Shown piece after piece: positions 1 to 8,545 of a DNA stretch of 40,149 nt. Location of the stretch: assembly GCA_014380935.1 (NCBI GenBank), contig JACMIX010000273.1:1-40149 (forward strand), read 5' to 3'. Under the pieces are notes generated by a model. It had not been told where the DNA came from. It searched no databases and saw only the letters and a program-made list of their open reading frames with translations. The DNA comes from Gloeobacterales cyanobacterium ES-bin-141 (lineage in GTDB: Bacteria; Cyanobacteriota; Cyanobacteriia; Gloeobacterales; Gloeobacteraceae). The translations under genes were made by a program, and so were the position numbers. Every line of letters starts with the position of its first letter. Position 1 is the stretch's first letter.

Positions 1-78
1 GAAACTCAGTAGTTTATGCCAAGCAGACCATATTCGGCTCAACTACAGGTTTACAGAACCCCTGACTGGACAAAACTA

Positions 79-152
79 TCGGGATGACAGGATTCGAACC
101 TGCGACCCCCTGCTCCCAAAGCAGGTGCGCTACCAAGCTGCGCCACATCCCG
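79..152 (-). tRNA. tRNA-Pro(TGG)
   Basis: Reverse complement CGGGATGTGGCGCAGCTTGGTAGCGCACCTGCTTTGGGAGCAGGGGGTCGCAGGTTCGAATCCTGTCATCCCGA folds as a cloverleaf; anticodon loop TTTGGGA gives TGG; CCA not encoded. Confidence 0.95.
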
Positions 153-244
153 GCTCCGACAATTATAATCCCGACACACAATAAGCACACCAACCCTGCC
201 CAGATCTACACACCATATGGTTGGAAAAATCTTGGTGAGGGCGA

Positions 245-316
245 TGGGCGTGACAGGATTCGAACCTGTGGCTTCCACCGTGTGAAGGTGGCACTCTACC
301 GCTGAGTTACACGCCC
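245..316 (-). tRNA. tRNA-Val(CAC)
   Basis: Reverse complement GGGCGTGTAACTCAGCGGTAGAGTGCCACCTTCACACGGTGGAAGCCACAGGTTCGAATCCTGTCACGCCCA; anticodon loop TTCACAC gives CAC; CCA not encoded. Confidence 0.95.
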
Positions 317-530
317 GTAGCGATTCATCCTAGGCGACGGACATCTGGACGTCAACTGGGTGAGGCCGTTTGCTGACCTAATTCTCTTGCTCAATGTTCT
401 TCAAGTTTTTACCTCGCCTTTACACCCATGGTGCTCTATCAGCGCATAGTAAAAACATCAAGCGCACCGTTCGTTACCCGAGGCCAGTCAAATGCATGCA
501 AGAGCGCCGGGAAGACCCGAAATAAAAGCG

Positions 531-662
531 ATGAAAAACGAGCTTCTAGAGGTCTACGCCGAAACCCGTTACCAGCAAACCGAAATACAGAAGCTACTCG
601 GTCGGCTGGTAATCTGGGAGACAACCGTACTCAAGCCCCTGGCAGCTCAGCTTCAGCACTAG
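531..662 (+). CDS. candidate 43-aa small protein (MKNELLEVYAETRYQQTEIQKLLGRLVIWETTVLKPLAAQLQH)
   Basis: Short ORF below the ORF-track cutoff; amphipathic, protein-like composition; no strong Shine-Dalgarno seen. Confidence 0.3.
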   Translation: MKNELLEVYAETRYQQTEIQKLLGRLVIWETTVLKPLAAQLQH

Positions 663-743
663 AAATACCTGCCACCGAGCTTGGCAGTAGAGTATCTCTG
701 CACTCGTAGTCGTAGCTCGCGATCAAAAAAACAACCCCTGACA

Positions 744-1169
744 TTATTCTTTTAGAAAGCGCTTGATCAGGTAATTTGAGGCCTCACGCAGGACTGTCGT
801 GGTTAGAGTCGAGACGACTGTTGCAACCAGCGTACTCTTGCCCGTCTGCTCAGCAACCCGCTCCTCGATTGCGTCGTCCTTGCCTGTCTTCGAGGCGGTA
901 CGCTTCGCGCCAGCCGGCAAGCTCAAACCCACCAGAGCTCCGGTTGCTGCCGCTAATCCGAGTACTGGCAGCGGATAGCGGTTTACCCAGGTTTGCCAGT
1001 TGAGGTCGTCTTTGACTCTTCTTTCGATTTGATTTGCAGTCTGGGCAATACGCTCACGCGTCCTCTGCATATCCGTTTCTACTAATGCCGTTTCAAGCTT
1101 GGGCGAGTGCTCATCTGCCGGAAGCATCTTGCCATTACCGGCCGTACCTATTTCTTGCGCGTCAGCCAT
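744..1169 (-). CDS. DUF3618-like membrane-associated protein
   Basis: N-terminal helical segment (TRERIAQTANQIERRVKDDLNWQTWVNRYP) followed by a hydrophobic stretch; start overlaps the upstream gene's end. Confidence 0.7.
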   Translation of the reverse strand: MADAQEIGTAGNGKMLPADEHSPKLETALVETDMQRTRERIAQTANQIERRVKDDLNWQTWVNRYPLPVLGLAAATGALVGLSLPAGAKRTASKTGKDDAIEERVAEQTGKSTLVATVVSTLTTTVLREASNYLIKRFLKE

Positions 1170-1531
1170 GCTAGTGTCTCCTGTACTTCCTCACGTGTGC
1201 GGCCAGTTGGATTCAGCTCACCTATGCGCCGAACCGAAGAAATCACAATCAGCACTCCGGCTCCCAGATAAAACATTGCTACAATCAGCGCTGCTGCCCA
1301 CGGTGCCAGCCATACTTGCAAGCCAGCCATCAGAGCCACGCCTACAAAAGCTAGACCGAGAACGGCCAGCAACAACCCAAACGCAATGCCAACACCCTGA
1401 ACCACCAGCTTCTGACCGTCGGCGGTGAATTCCTGACGGGCAAGCTTTACATGCTGGGATACCAGGTGCTCGACTTGACCAGCTAGATCGGTGAGCAGTT
1501 CACCCAGACTCGTATCTCGCTGCTTCTGCAT
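1148..1531 (-). CDS. Holin-X / YqjE-like two-TM phage holin superfamily III protein
   Basis: SLGELLTDLAGQVEHLVSQHVKLARQEF followed by two hydrophobic helices, typical of Phage_holin_3_6 proteins. Confidence 0.75.
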   Translation of the reverse strand: MQKQRDTSLGELLTDLAGQVEHLVSQHVKLARQEFTADGQKLVVQGVGIAFGLLLAVLGLAFVGVALMAGLQVWLAPWAAALIVAMFYLGAGVLIVISSVRRIGELNPTGRTREEVQETLAWLTRKK

Positions 1532-1536
1532 AAAAA

Positions 1537-1944
1537 CTACCTCTTAAGAACGCGAGCTATGACAAAACCGACTCCAAAGGCGACACCCAGGCTGGGCAGA
1601 GGGTTTTCGCGAATAGTCTTTTCAAGGCGACTGACTGTCGTATCCACATTAGTAGATTCCAGGTAACTTGCACTTCTGCGCAGTTGGGTTGCAACCTTAT
1701 TGGTATATTCATCTACCTGGGTACCGGGCGATGCAGAGCGCTCGAACTGACCAGCGATTTCCCTGAGCTTGCGAGCGGTGTCATTGATCGCCGTATCAAT
1801 TCGCTCTTTGACCGACGCACGCTCTTCATCGGTCAATTCTGCCTCACGCTTGATCTCTGGTGCACCTTCGTCACTGATGTTGCGGGTAGCCGCGTACTCT
1901 GAGTCTGTCGGCTGAAAGTTCTGCTTGTCCTGAGGTGCGTTCAT
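1537..1944 (-). CDS. DUF883/YqjD-ElaB-like protein
   Basis: Coiled-coil body with C-terminal glycine-rich TM (ENPLPSLGVAFGVGFVIARVLKR); upstream AAAGGAG. Confidence 0.7.
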   Translation of the reverse strand: MNAPQDKQNFQPTDSEYAATRNISDEGAPEIKREAELTDEERASVKERIDTAINDTARKLREIAGQFERSASPGTQVDEYTNKVATQLRRSASYLESTNVDTTVSRLEKTIRENPLPSLGVAFGVGFVIARVLKR

Positions 1945-2201
1945 GAAAGATCTCCTTTCGGATGCCCTTGAGCATCAACCAGCTTGGTGCAAATCCGTGC
2001 TTACATTGCAAGCATACCGAACGTCAAAAGAATCTATATCATGCATCGGGAAGAAATTGGGCATGTTTCCCAAGACGGAGTGCCAGGGGTAATTTGACAC
2101 CAACTGGCCATGGCCGTCTACCTCTACTGACAGGCAGAGGCAAGTGAGCGGTCCCCCTTTCACTATTAAGACATACTGGACATTTTTCTTGTGTAGTCAT
2201 C

Positions 2202-2858
2202 ATGGACAGGCAATTCCAGGACCGGGCCGAGGCAGGCAAACTACTGGCAGCTTACCTCCTGGGTTATGCAAACAAGCCGGACTTGTTGGTACTGGCGTTG
2301 CCGCGCGGAGGGGTCCCCGTTGCCTTCGAAGTCGCTACTGCACTTGGTGCTCCACTTGATGTCTTCGTAGTCCGCAAACTCGGAGTACCCGGTCAAGAGG
2401 AACTGGCGATGGGTGCTATTGCGTCCGGTGGCGTGCGTGTGCTCAACCACGAGGTAGTACGCTCTTTGCAGATTCCTAGACAGGTGATTGATACAGTCAC
2501 AGCCGACGAGCAGCGAGAGCTGCGGCGGCGCGAACTCTTGTATCGCGGCAAGCGTCCCGCCCTCGATGTACACGGACGCACAGTCATTGTGGTTGATGAC
2601 GGCCTGGCGACCGGTGCGACAATGCGTGCGGCGATTGCTGCATTACAGGCGTACCGACCCGGACAGATTGTTGTTGCTGTGCCAGTTGCAGAGCTCCTTT
2701 CCTGCCGTGCCCTGGCCGAGCAGATAGGTGAGGTCGCTTGCTTGATGACTCCTCAACCGTTACAGGCAATTGGTCTATGGTATGTGGACTTCTCGCAAAC
2801 CACTGATGACCAGGTATGCGAGTTACTTGCCCGTGCCGCCCGGAACGACAACAATTGA
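2202..2858 (+). CDS. phosphoribosyltransferase family protein
   Basis: ALPRGGVPVAFEVATALGAPLDVFVVRKLG and the PRPP-binding motif TVIVVDDGLATGATM. Confidence 0.92.
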   Translation: MDRQFQDRAEAGKLLAAYLLGYANKPDLLVLALPRGGVPVAFEVATALGAPLDVFVVRKLGVPGQEELAMGAIASGGVRVLNHEVVRSLQIPRQVIDTVTADEQRELRRRELLYRGKRPALDVHGRTVIVVDDGLATGATMRAAIAALQAYRPGQIVVAVPVAELLSCRALAEQIGEVACLMTPQPLQAIGLWYVDFSQTTDDQVCELLARAARNDNN

Positions 2859-2861
2859 TGT

Positions 2862-3266
2862 ATGAGAAAACGCGTTGTGCTGACGTTTCCGCCCGCCGTG
2901 GTGCATATGCCCGTCACTTACCGGCTGGCCAAGGACTATAACATCGCCAGCAATATATTGCGGGCTCAGATCGCTCCTGATGAAGTGGGCAAACTCGTTC
3001 TGGAGTTGGTGGGAGACATCGATCAAATCGAGGCAGCCCTCCAATGGCTGCAAGACCAGGGGATCAATGTCTCCTTGATGGGCCGCGAAATTTTGATCGA
3101 CGAACAAAGCTGTGTTCATTGTGGTCTGTGCACGGGCGTGTGCCCGACCGGAGCCCTCGTGCTTCAGCACGAGACTTTTCAGCTCAACTTTCGTCGCTCC
3201 AGGTGTATTGTTTGTGAGCAATGTGTGCCGGTCTGTCCGGTTGAAGCTATCTCAACGAGTCTGTAA
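2862..3266 (+). CDS. NIL domain / 4Fe-4S dicluster-type ferredoxin
   Basis: N-terminal NIL-like domain, then two CxxCxxCxxxCP motifs (CVHCGLCTGVCPTGAL; CIVCEQCVPVCPVEAI). Confidence 0.9.
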   Translation: MRKRVVLTFPPAVVHMPVTYRLAKDYNIASNILRAQIAPDEVGKLVLELVGDIDQIEAALQWLQDQGINVSLMGREILIDEQSCVHCGLCTGVCPTGALVLQHETFQLNFRRSRCIVCEQCVPVCPVEAISTSL

Positions 3267-3269
3267 TCC

Positions 3270-3677
3270 ATGCATCGATTCTGGCTACCGGTACTCAGTC
3301 TGTTGCTATTTGGCTGTAGCGGTTCGTTCACCAACTCAGCCCAAACCAGTGATGATGGTTCCCTCAAGCCTCGCTATTACCAGGCTGCCCCGGAACGGGT
3401 CTATGAGGCCGCGATCAAGGCCTTTGACGTCTGGGATCGCGGTGTGCAGGTGCTCGATCGGCGCTACGCACAAGGAAGAGGTGAGGTTCACGGCTTTTCG
3501 CGGACCAATCTCTGGAAGTTCGAGGACGATATTTACGTGACCATTGCGCCTGCGAACGACGAGCGGGTGAAGGTGGACGTACGCTCGAAGGGTCGTGTCG
3601 GCGAGTACGACTTCGGGGGTAACCAGCGCAACATCGAGGAATACCTGAAAGTACTTGACCGCCTGCTCAGTTCTTAG
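3270..3677 (+). CDS. lipoprotein, DUF1499-like
   Basis: Lipobox LLLFGCSGS; C-terminal VDVRSKGRVGEYDFGGNQRNIEEYLKVL resembles DUF1499. Confidence 0.6.
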   Translation: MHRFWLPVLSLLLFGCSGSFTNSAQTSDDGSLKPRYYQAAPERVYEAAIKAFDVWDRGVQVLDRRYAQGRGEVHGFSRTNLWKFEDDIYVTIAPANDERVKVDVRSKGRVGEYDFGGNQRNIEEYLKVLDRLLSS

Positions 3678-3713
3678 GGATCGGGCTCGACAACACGCAG
3701 CTTTCGGTAGGCG

Positions 3714-4370
3714 TCAATTCTCGTCGGTGGGCAACTCCATTCCCTTGCTTGCCAGTTCTTCTTTGAGCCAGTCGGGTAGCTCGGCGGCTTTTTGCTGGCT
3801 GGGCCAGGTCCTCTGACCCTTGGCCTCGGTCACGGCTGGTTTGCTCACGTCGCCCATGCGAATTTCAGAACAGAAAGTTGTCATGCTGAAGCCGCCCCAG
3901 CGCTTGAGGATACTGGCACGCAGGCGCAAATTGGGACTGGCGAACCAGAGACGCTCTTCGGATTCGGTTTCGCTGTACTTGGTAATCAGAGTAAGGGCAT
4001 CATCGTCGCCCATGCGATAGCGGCCCACTACCGGCTCGATCTCGGCGTAGCCGACATCCCTGAGCATACTGCCGGTTGCAGAGCCGGGCTCATCGGGAAC
4101 CGGGACGAGCACAGCACGCCCGTCGTGCTTGTCTTCATCAAAGTCAACCGTGCCCTTCCAGACCACCAGGGCTGCACCGGTTGCACGCTCAGGCGCAAAC
4201 TTATGCAGACGGCAAATCTCGATCACCTCGGGGTTGTCAGGCTGAAGGCAGGTAATCTCTATTTCGGAACGCCCACCCTCTGAGCGCCGCATAGCCAGGT
4301 GGTGACTGTTGCGCTGGGAGAACCAGCGCCCGGAACTGGCGCGAAAGAAATCCATTACGTCCATTGGCAT
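3714..4370 (-). CDS. cpcS: phycobiliprotein lyase, CpcS/CpeS family
   Basis: MDFFRASSGRWFSQRNSHHLAMRRSEGGRSEIEI and RLWFASPNLRLRASILKRWGGFSMTTFCSEIRMG are characteristic. S versus U type not determined. Confidence 0.88.
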   Translation of the reverse strand: MPMDVMDFFRASSGRWFSQRNSHHLAMRRSEGGRSEIEITCLQPDNPEVIEICRLHKFAPERATGAALVVWKGTVDFDEDKHDGRAVLVPVPDEPGSATGSMLRDVGYAEIEPVVGRYRMGDDDALTLITKYSETESEERLWFASPNLRLRASILKRWGGFSMTTFCSEIRMGDVSKPAVTEAKGQRTWPSQQKAAELPDWLKEELASKGMELPTDEN

Positions 4371-4451
4371 GGGTTGCGGCTTCTGTCCGTGGTTGTGCTT
4401 GTCAATTATATCGAGCCAATCGAGGCTTCCGTCCTCGCAGGCGAGAGTTGG

Positions 4452-4457
4452 TATAAT
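4452..4457 (+). promoter_or_regulatory. candidate -10 element TATAAT upstream of the usp gene
   Basis: Exact TATAAT 26 nt before the ATG at 4484; -35 not convincing. Confidence 0.4.
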
Positions 4458-4483
4458 CTCGGCAATCTTCCGGAAAGGACACG

Positions 4484-4945
4484 ATGTTTGAGCGGATTGT
4501 CATCGGCTTCAATCGCACACCAGAAGCGGAGGCCGCCTTCCTCCAGGCGCTGGAGCTAGCCCGACACCTCAAAGCCCGGCTGTTTCTTTTCGAGGCTCTC
4601 GAACTACCCGTCTCGGCCCTGGCGACGGTCCAGACACTTTACACTCCCTGGGTTGCCACCCCTGAGCAGGAGGAATTTCTCAAAGCCTCAGAGGCAATCC
4701 TTCAGGAGCACTGCGAGTCAGCCAGGCAAGCGGGAGTATCGACAGAGTTCGAGAAGCGTCTGGGACCTGTGCAAAAATTGCTTTGCGACTATGCCCAGGA
4801 GGTAGGAGCAGATTTGATCGTGATTGGCCACCGCGACCGGAGCGGGCTATCCGAAATGATCCATAGCTCCCTGAGCAACTACCTTCTGCATCACAGCCCC
4901 GTCACTTTGATGGTCGTGCAAACTCCTGCTGCACTACAGCAGTGA
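4484..4945 (+). CDS. universal stress protein family
   Basis: MFERIVIGFNRTPEAEAAFLQALELA ... GADLIVIGHRDRSGLSEMIHSSLSNYLLHHSPVTLMVVQ (GxxG-S/T ATP-binding pattern). Confidence 0.92.
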   Translation: MFERIVIGFNRTPEAEAAFLQALELARHLKARLFLFEALELPVSALATVQTLYTPWVATPEQEEFLKASEAILQEHCESARQAGVSTEFEKRLGPVQKLLCDYAQEVGADLIVIGHRDRSGLSEMIHSSLSNYLLHHSPVTLMVVQTPAALQQ

Positions 4946-5123
4946 TTGTTTTTGAGCAAAGAATATTAAATAGATTAAAGTCTTACCCACCGGGTATCAC
5001 CCATGATGGAAAGTGAGTTGAGTACTGTGCACGTAGTACCACAGACCGGCGAATGAATTGGGTAAGGTAAACGTAACCTTACAGGGGAGCGAGGTGCAAC
5101 CAGAAGGATCTGGAGGAATGCCG

Positions 5124-7250
5124 ATGCGATCGCTGGTAGAGCGTCTCAGTGCCGCGCGCCAACGTCAGTTTGTCGGGAGAGTCAACGAGTGTACACTTTT
5201 CGAGGCAGCACTCGCCGCTGCGGAATTGCCCTTTTATGTACTCCACATCTTTGGTCCGGGAGGCCTGGGTAAGACAACCTTGCTTAGGGAATTTACCCGC
5301 ATCGCCGAAAAGGCTCAGATATCCGTGCTCCAATTGGATGCACGCAACATCGAACCTTCACCTGAGTCCTTCCTGGACGCCGTGCAGGCAGCCATCATCC
5401 CGGATGATGTCGCGATCTCGGCAACCGGCAGCACATCTGAGCGCATCACTTTACTCCTGAGCTCACTGGCCTCTCAAACTGGCCGACATGTCTTTTTGAT
5501 TGACACCTACGAATTGATGGGGCCACTAGATGACTGGCTGCGCGAGCAGTTCTTCCCGCAGCTACCCGAGAATACCTTGATTGCCCTGGCAGGTCGCTTT
5601 CCACCTGCGTTGGCCTGGCGCATGGATACCGGTTGGCAGACCCTCATCCATACGATCGCTCTTCGCAACCTCAGTCCCGAGGAGAGCCGCATCTACCTGA
5701 CCAAACGTACAGTCCCCACAGCTCAGCATCAGTCCGTCATCGATTTCACCCATGGCCACCCCCTTGCTCTGTCGCTAGTCGCCGACGTATTTGCCCAGGG
5801 GCAAAATATTCGTTTTCAGCCCGAGGATGCACCGGACGTCGTCAAGACCCTGGTCGAAAAGTTTGTTCAGGAGGTGCCGAGCCAAGACCATCGTAATGCC
5901 CTGGAGGCGTGCGCTCTGGTACGCCTGACGACCGAGGCCCTGCTTGAGAGGATGCTCGATCCGGATGTGCACGAGCTGTTCGAGTGGTTGCGCGGGCTGT
6001 CGTTCATTGAATCGGGACGTCTTGGCTTGTTTCCGCACGACTTGGCCCGGGAGGTCCTGACGGCCGATTTGCGCTGGCGCAACCCCGATTGGTATGCCGA
6101 GCTTCACCAGCGTGCCCGTACCTACTACACTACGCGCCTCCAGCAGACACACGGTCAGGAGCAGCACCGTATCCTGTTCGACTACATCTTTTTGCACCGT
6201 GACAACCCGGATGTCAAACCCTACTTCACCTGGCAGGAGACCAGCAGCCTGGTGACCGATACCCTGCGACCCGCCGATCGGGATCTCCTGGTTCGTATGG
6301 TCACAGCCCATGAAGGTGCGGAATCGGCAGGGCTCGCAGCTTACTGGCTCGAGCGGCAACCTCAGAGCGTCCTGGTCTTTCGTGACGGTCCACTCATTGC
6401 CGGCTTCGTGATGCTGCTGGCACTGCACCAGACGGATAGTACTGACCAGGATACCGACCCGGCAGTCCGGGCCGCCTCAGAGTATCTGCACAAGCACGCG
6501 CCGCTCAGGCCGGGTGAGGGGGCAACCCTTTTTCGCTTCTGGATGGCGCACGATACTTACCAGGCTGTCTCGACCACCCAAAGTCTGATTTTCATCAGTT
6601 TCATCCAGCACCAGCGCAACACTCCCGGCCTCGCGTTCACCTTCTTCTCGTGCGCGCAACCCGACTTCTGGGCTGCCATGTTTGCCTACGCCGACTTGGC
6701 CCGCATTACTCAAGCGGACTTCAATATCGGGGGCAGGCACTACGGCATTTACGGGCACGACTGGCGTGTCGTCCCCCCCGTGGCCTGGCAGGAGTTACTT
6801 GCTCAGCGGGAAATCGCTGCCTCAGTCCAGGCAGCTACTCCCCAATCGTCGCCTCAGCAGGTCATGGTCCTCAGTCAGCCCAGTTTTTTAGAAGCGGTCC
6901 GCGATGCCCTGCGCAATTTTTCGCGCCCCGATGCCTTGCTAAGTAATCCGCTCCTACACTCGCGCCTGGTCGTGGAGACCTGTCCCCCCAGGGCAAGTTC
7001 CCCCGAGCGGGTCAATGCACTGCAGACTCTGCTCAAAGAGGCTGCCGAGTTACTCCAAGCATCTCCGCGCGAGGCAAAATGCTACCGGGCCTTGCACCAT
7101 ACCTATTTACATCCAGCCCCCACACAGGAGCAGGCAGCCGAACTGCTCGACCTGCCCTTCAGCACCTTTCGCCGCCATCTCAAAGCCGGAATGATTCGGG
7201 TGTCAGAGATTTTGTGGCATCGAGAAATCGGTGGTCTGGAGAGCCAATGA
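5124..7250 (+). CDS. STAND/AAA-type P-loop ATPase with C-terminal HTH
   Basis: Walker A GPGGLGKTTL, Walker B-like HVFLIDTYE, C-terminal TQEQAAELLDLPFSTFRRHLKAGMIRVSEILW. Start moved to the ATG 6 nt after GGAGGA; ORF track starts at 5058. Confidence 0.8.
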   Translation: MRSLVERLSAARQRQFVGRVNECTLFEAALAAAELPFYVLHIFGPGGLGKTTLLREFTRIAEKAQISVLQLDARNIEPSPESFLDAVQAAIIPDDVAISATGSTSERITLLLSSLASQTGRHVFLIDTYELMGPLDDWLREQFFPQLPENTLIALAGRFPPALAWRMDTGWQTLIHTIALRNLSPEESRIYLTKRTVPTAQHQSVIDFTHGHPLALSLVADVFAQGQNIRFQPEDAPDVVKTLVEKFVQEVPSQDHRNALEACALVRLTTEALLERMLDPDVHELFEWLRGLSFIESGRLGLFPHDLAREVLTADLRWRNPDWYAELHQRARTYYTTRLQQTHGQEQHRILFDYIFLHRDNPDVKPYFTWQETSSLVTDTLRPADRDLLVRMVTAHEGAESAGLAAYWLERQPQSVLVFRDGPLIAGFVMLLALHQTDSTDQDTDPAVRAASEYLHKHAPLRPGEGATLFRFWMAHDTYQAVSTTQSLIFISFIQHQRNTPGLAFTFFSCAQPDFWAAMFAYADLARITQADFNIGGRHYGIYGHDWRVVPPVAWQELLAQREIAASVQAATPQSSPQQVMVLSQPSFLEAVRDALRNFSRPDALLSNPLLHSRLVVETCPPRASSPERVNALQTLLKEAAELLQASPREAKCYRALHHTYLHPAPTQEQAAELLDLPFSTFRRHLKAGMIRVSEILWHREIGGLESQ

Positions 7251-7253
7251 CTC

Positions 7254-8018
7254 TCAACGAAATATCCCGACGAAGGCAAGGAGTTCCTGAATCAAAGCAT
7301 CCGGGCATTCCAGTTGGGGCAGGTGACCGCAACGCTCGATGACGACTGTTTTTGCCTGCGGTAGATGATTTGCAAAAGTTGCTGCCCATTCTAAAGGTAA
7401 GATTTTGTCCTCTGCTCCCCATACAATCAAGACCGGACAGCGGACCTGCTCCAACTGTGCCGCGCTGAGTATGCCTTGCGGGATGAGACGCAATAGGGCA
7501 GGAGCAAATGCACCCCGCCAAAAGTCTCTGCGCACCGACGGGGTAAGCGCCCGGGGATTATAAAATACCGCCTCAAGCAGCATAGTCTCCAGGTCGCTCT
7601 TGCCGGGTCGCAAGCTCAGACGGGCGGGCCGAAGCGGCATCCCCTCAAGACCCGAACTGGCGATTAGGCAGATTCCCCGAACCTGATTTGGCCGGGCCAG
7701 GTAAGCCTGTAAAGCCACCCACCCACCCAGGCTGCTGCCGACCAGGACAGACGGCCGAGCCAGCGAACGGGCGAGGGCCTCACCCATCCAATGGGGGGTA
7801 AGCTCGGTCTTCGGCAAACCTGAATCTCCGTGCCCCGGCAGGTCTATAGTCGTAGCCTGATACCCGGCTCGAGCCAGAGCCGGCAGGACAAACTGCCAGT
7901 GATTGCTCAGACCTCCCAGGCTATGCAACATAACAACCGGCAGACCATTTCCGCAGGTGTTCGTATATACGTTGGTTCCGTGCCAATCCCAGGATTGCTC
8001 GACTGTACCGTAAAGCAT
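7254..8018 (-). CDS. alpha/beta hydrolase
   Basis: LPVVMLHSLGGLSNHW, nucleophile elbow VLVGSSLGGW, DLPGHGDSG, terminal CGHLPQLECPD. Confidence 0.92.
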   Translation of the reverse strand: MLYGTVEQSWDWHGTNVYTNTCGNGLPVVMLHSLGGLSNHWQFVLPALARAGYQATTIDLPGHGDSGLPKTELTPHWMGEALARSLARPSVLVGSSLGGWVALQAYLARPNQVRGICLIASSGLEGMPLRPARLSLRPGKSDLETMLLEAVFYNPRALTPSVRRDFWRGAFAPALLRLIPQGILSAAQLEQVRCPVLIVWGAEDKILPLEWAATFANHLPQAKTVVIERCGHLPQLECPDALIQELLAFVGIFR

Positions 8019-8160
8019 ATGTAGTTTTCCACACAGAAAACTTTGTACTCATAGCGCAGGATGCGTGCATTGGGTCCATGCGCCTCCCAACCCAAGCTAT
8101 CAACAAGTGGTCTGGTTTGTACCGGGCCGCTTTTTTTGCGTCAGTACCCAATAATAGAAA

Positions 8161-8517
8161 ATGCAAACTGCCTCACTCGCAACAGGTACGCAGGTGGGCA
8201 ATCAAGACAGCCTCAATCGTCAGGCCATCATTCAACAGATGTCCCAGCGGGTGGACGGCCTAACCCAGAAGACGGCAGCGGCGGCCCTCGAATCCGTGCT
8301 GGAGCTAGTAGGTGAGACGCTTGCAGCAGGCAGACCGGTTCACCTGAGTGGGTTCGGCTCCTTCGGCCTGCGCAGGCGAAGAGCGCGCACGAACGTTCAT
8401 CCCCGCACCGGCAGGCCCGTCACGGTGCCCGCAGCCTGGGTGCCCGTCTTTACGCCCAGTCGGTTGCTGCGTGAGCGCGTGCAGGCCGTAACCTCCGAGG
8501 AAGATCTCGCCCTATAG
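8161..8517 (+). CDS. HU family DNA-binding protein
   Basis: GRPVHLSGFGSFGLRRRRARTNVHPRTGRPVTVPAAWVPVFTPSRLLRERV matches the HU/IHF signature. Confidence 0.92.
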   Translation: MQTASLATGTQVGNQDSLNRQAIIQQMSQRVDGLTQKTAAAALESVLELVGETLAAGRPVHLSGFGSFGLRRRRARTNVHPRTGRPVTVPAAWVPVFTPSRLLRERVQAVTSEEDLAL

Positions 8518-8545
8518 TAGAGGGGCGCTTGTCACACGATTGGTC

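Noticed and set aside
51-305. ORFs overlapping tRNA-Pro and tRNA-Val
   Set aside because: They translate tRNA sequence (for example MTGFEPATPCSQSR), a known annotation artefact.
428-709. 93-aa ORF in the gap after the tRNAs
   Set aside because: Low-complexity, basic, no motif; a different frame (531..662) is more protein-like.
1148-1531. Phage holin / prophage remnant
   Set aside because: The holin superfamily III resemblance is typical of chromosomal YqjE-like proteins; no other phage genes nearby.
5775-6428. 217-aa antisense ORF opposite the STAND-like gene
   Set aside because: Mirror of a strongly coding frame; composition not protein-like; no family motifs.
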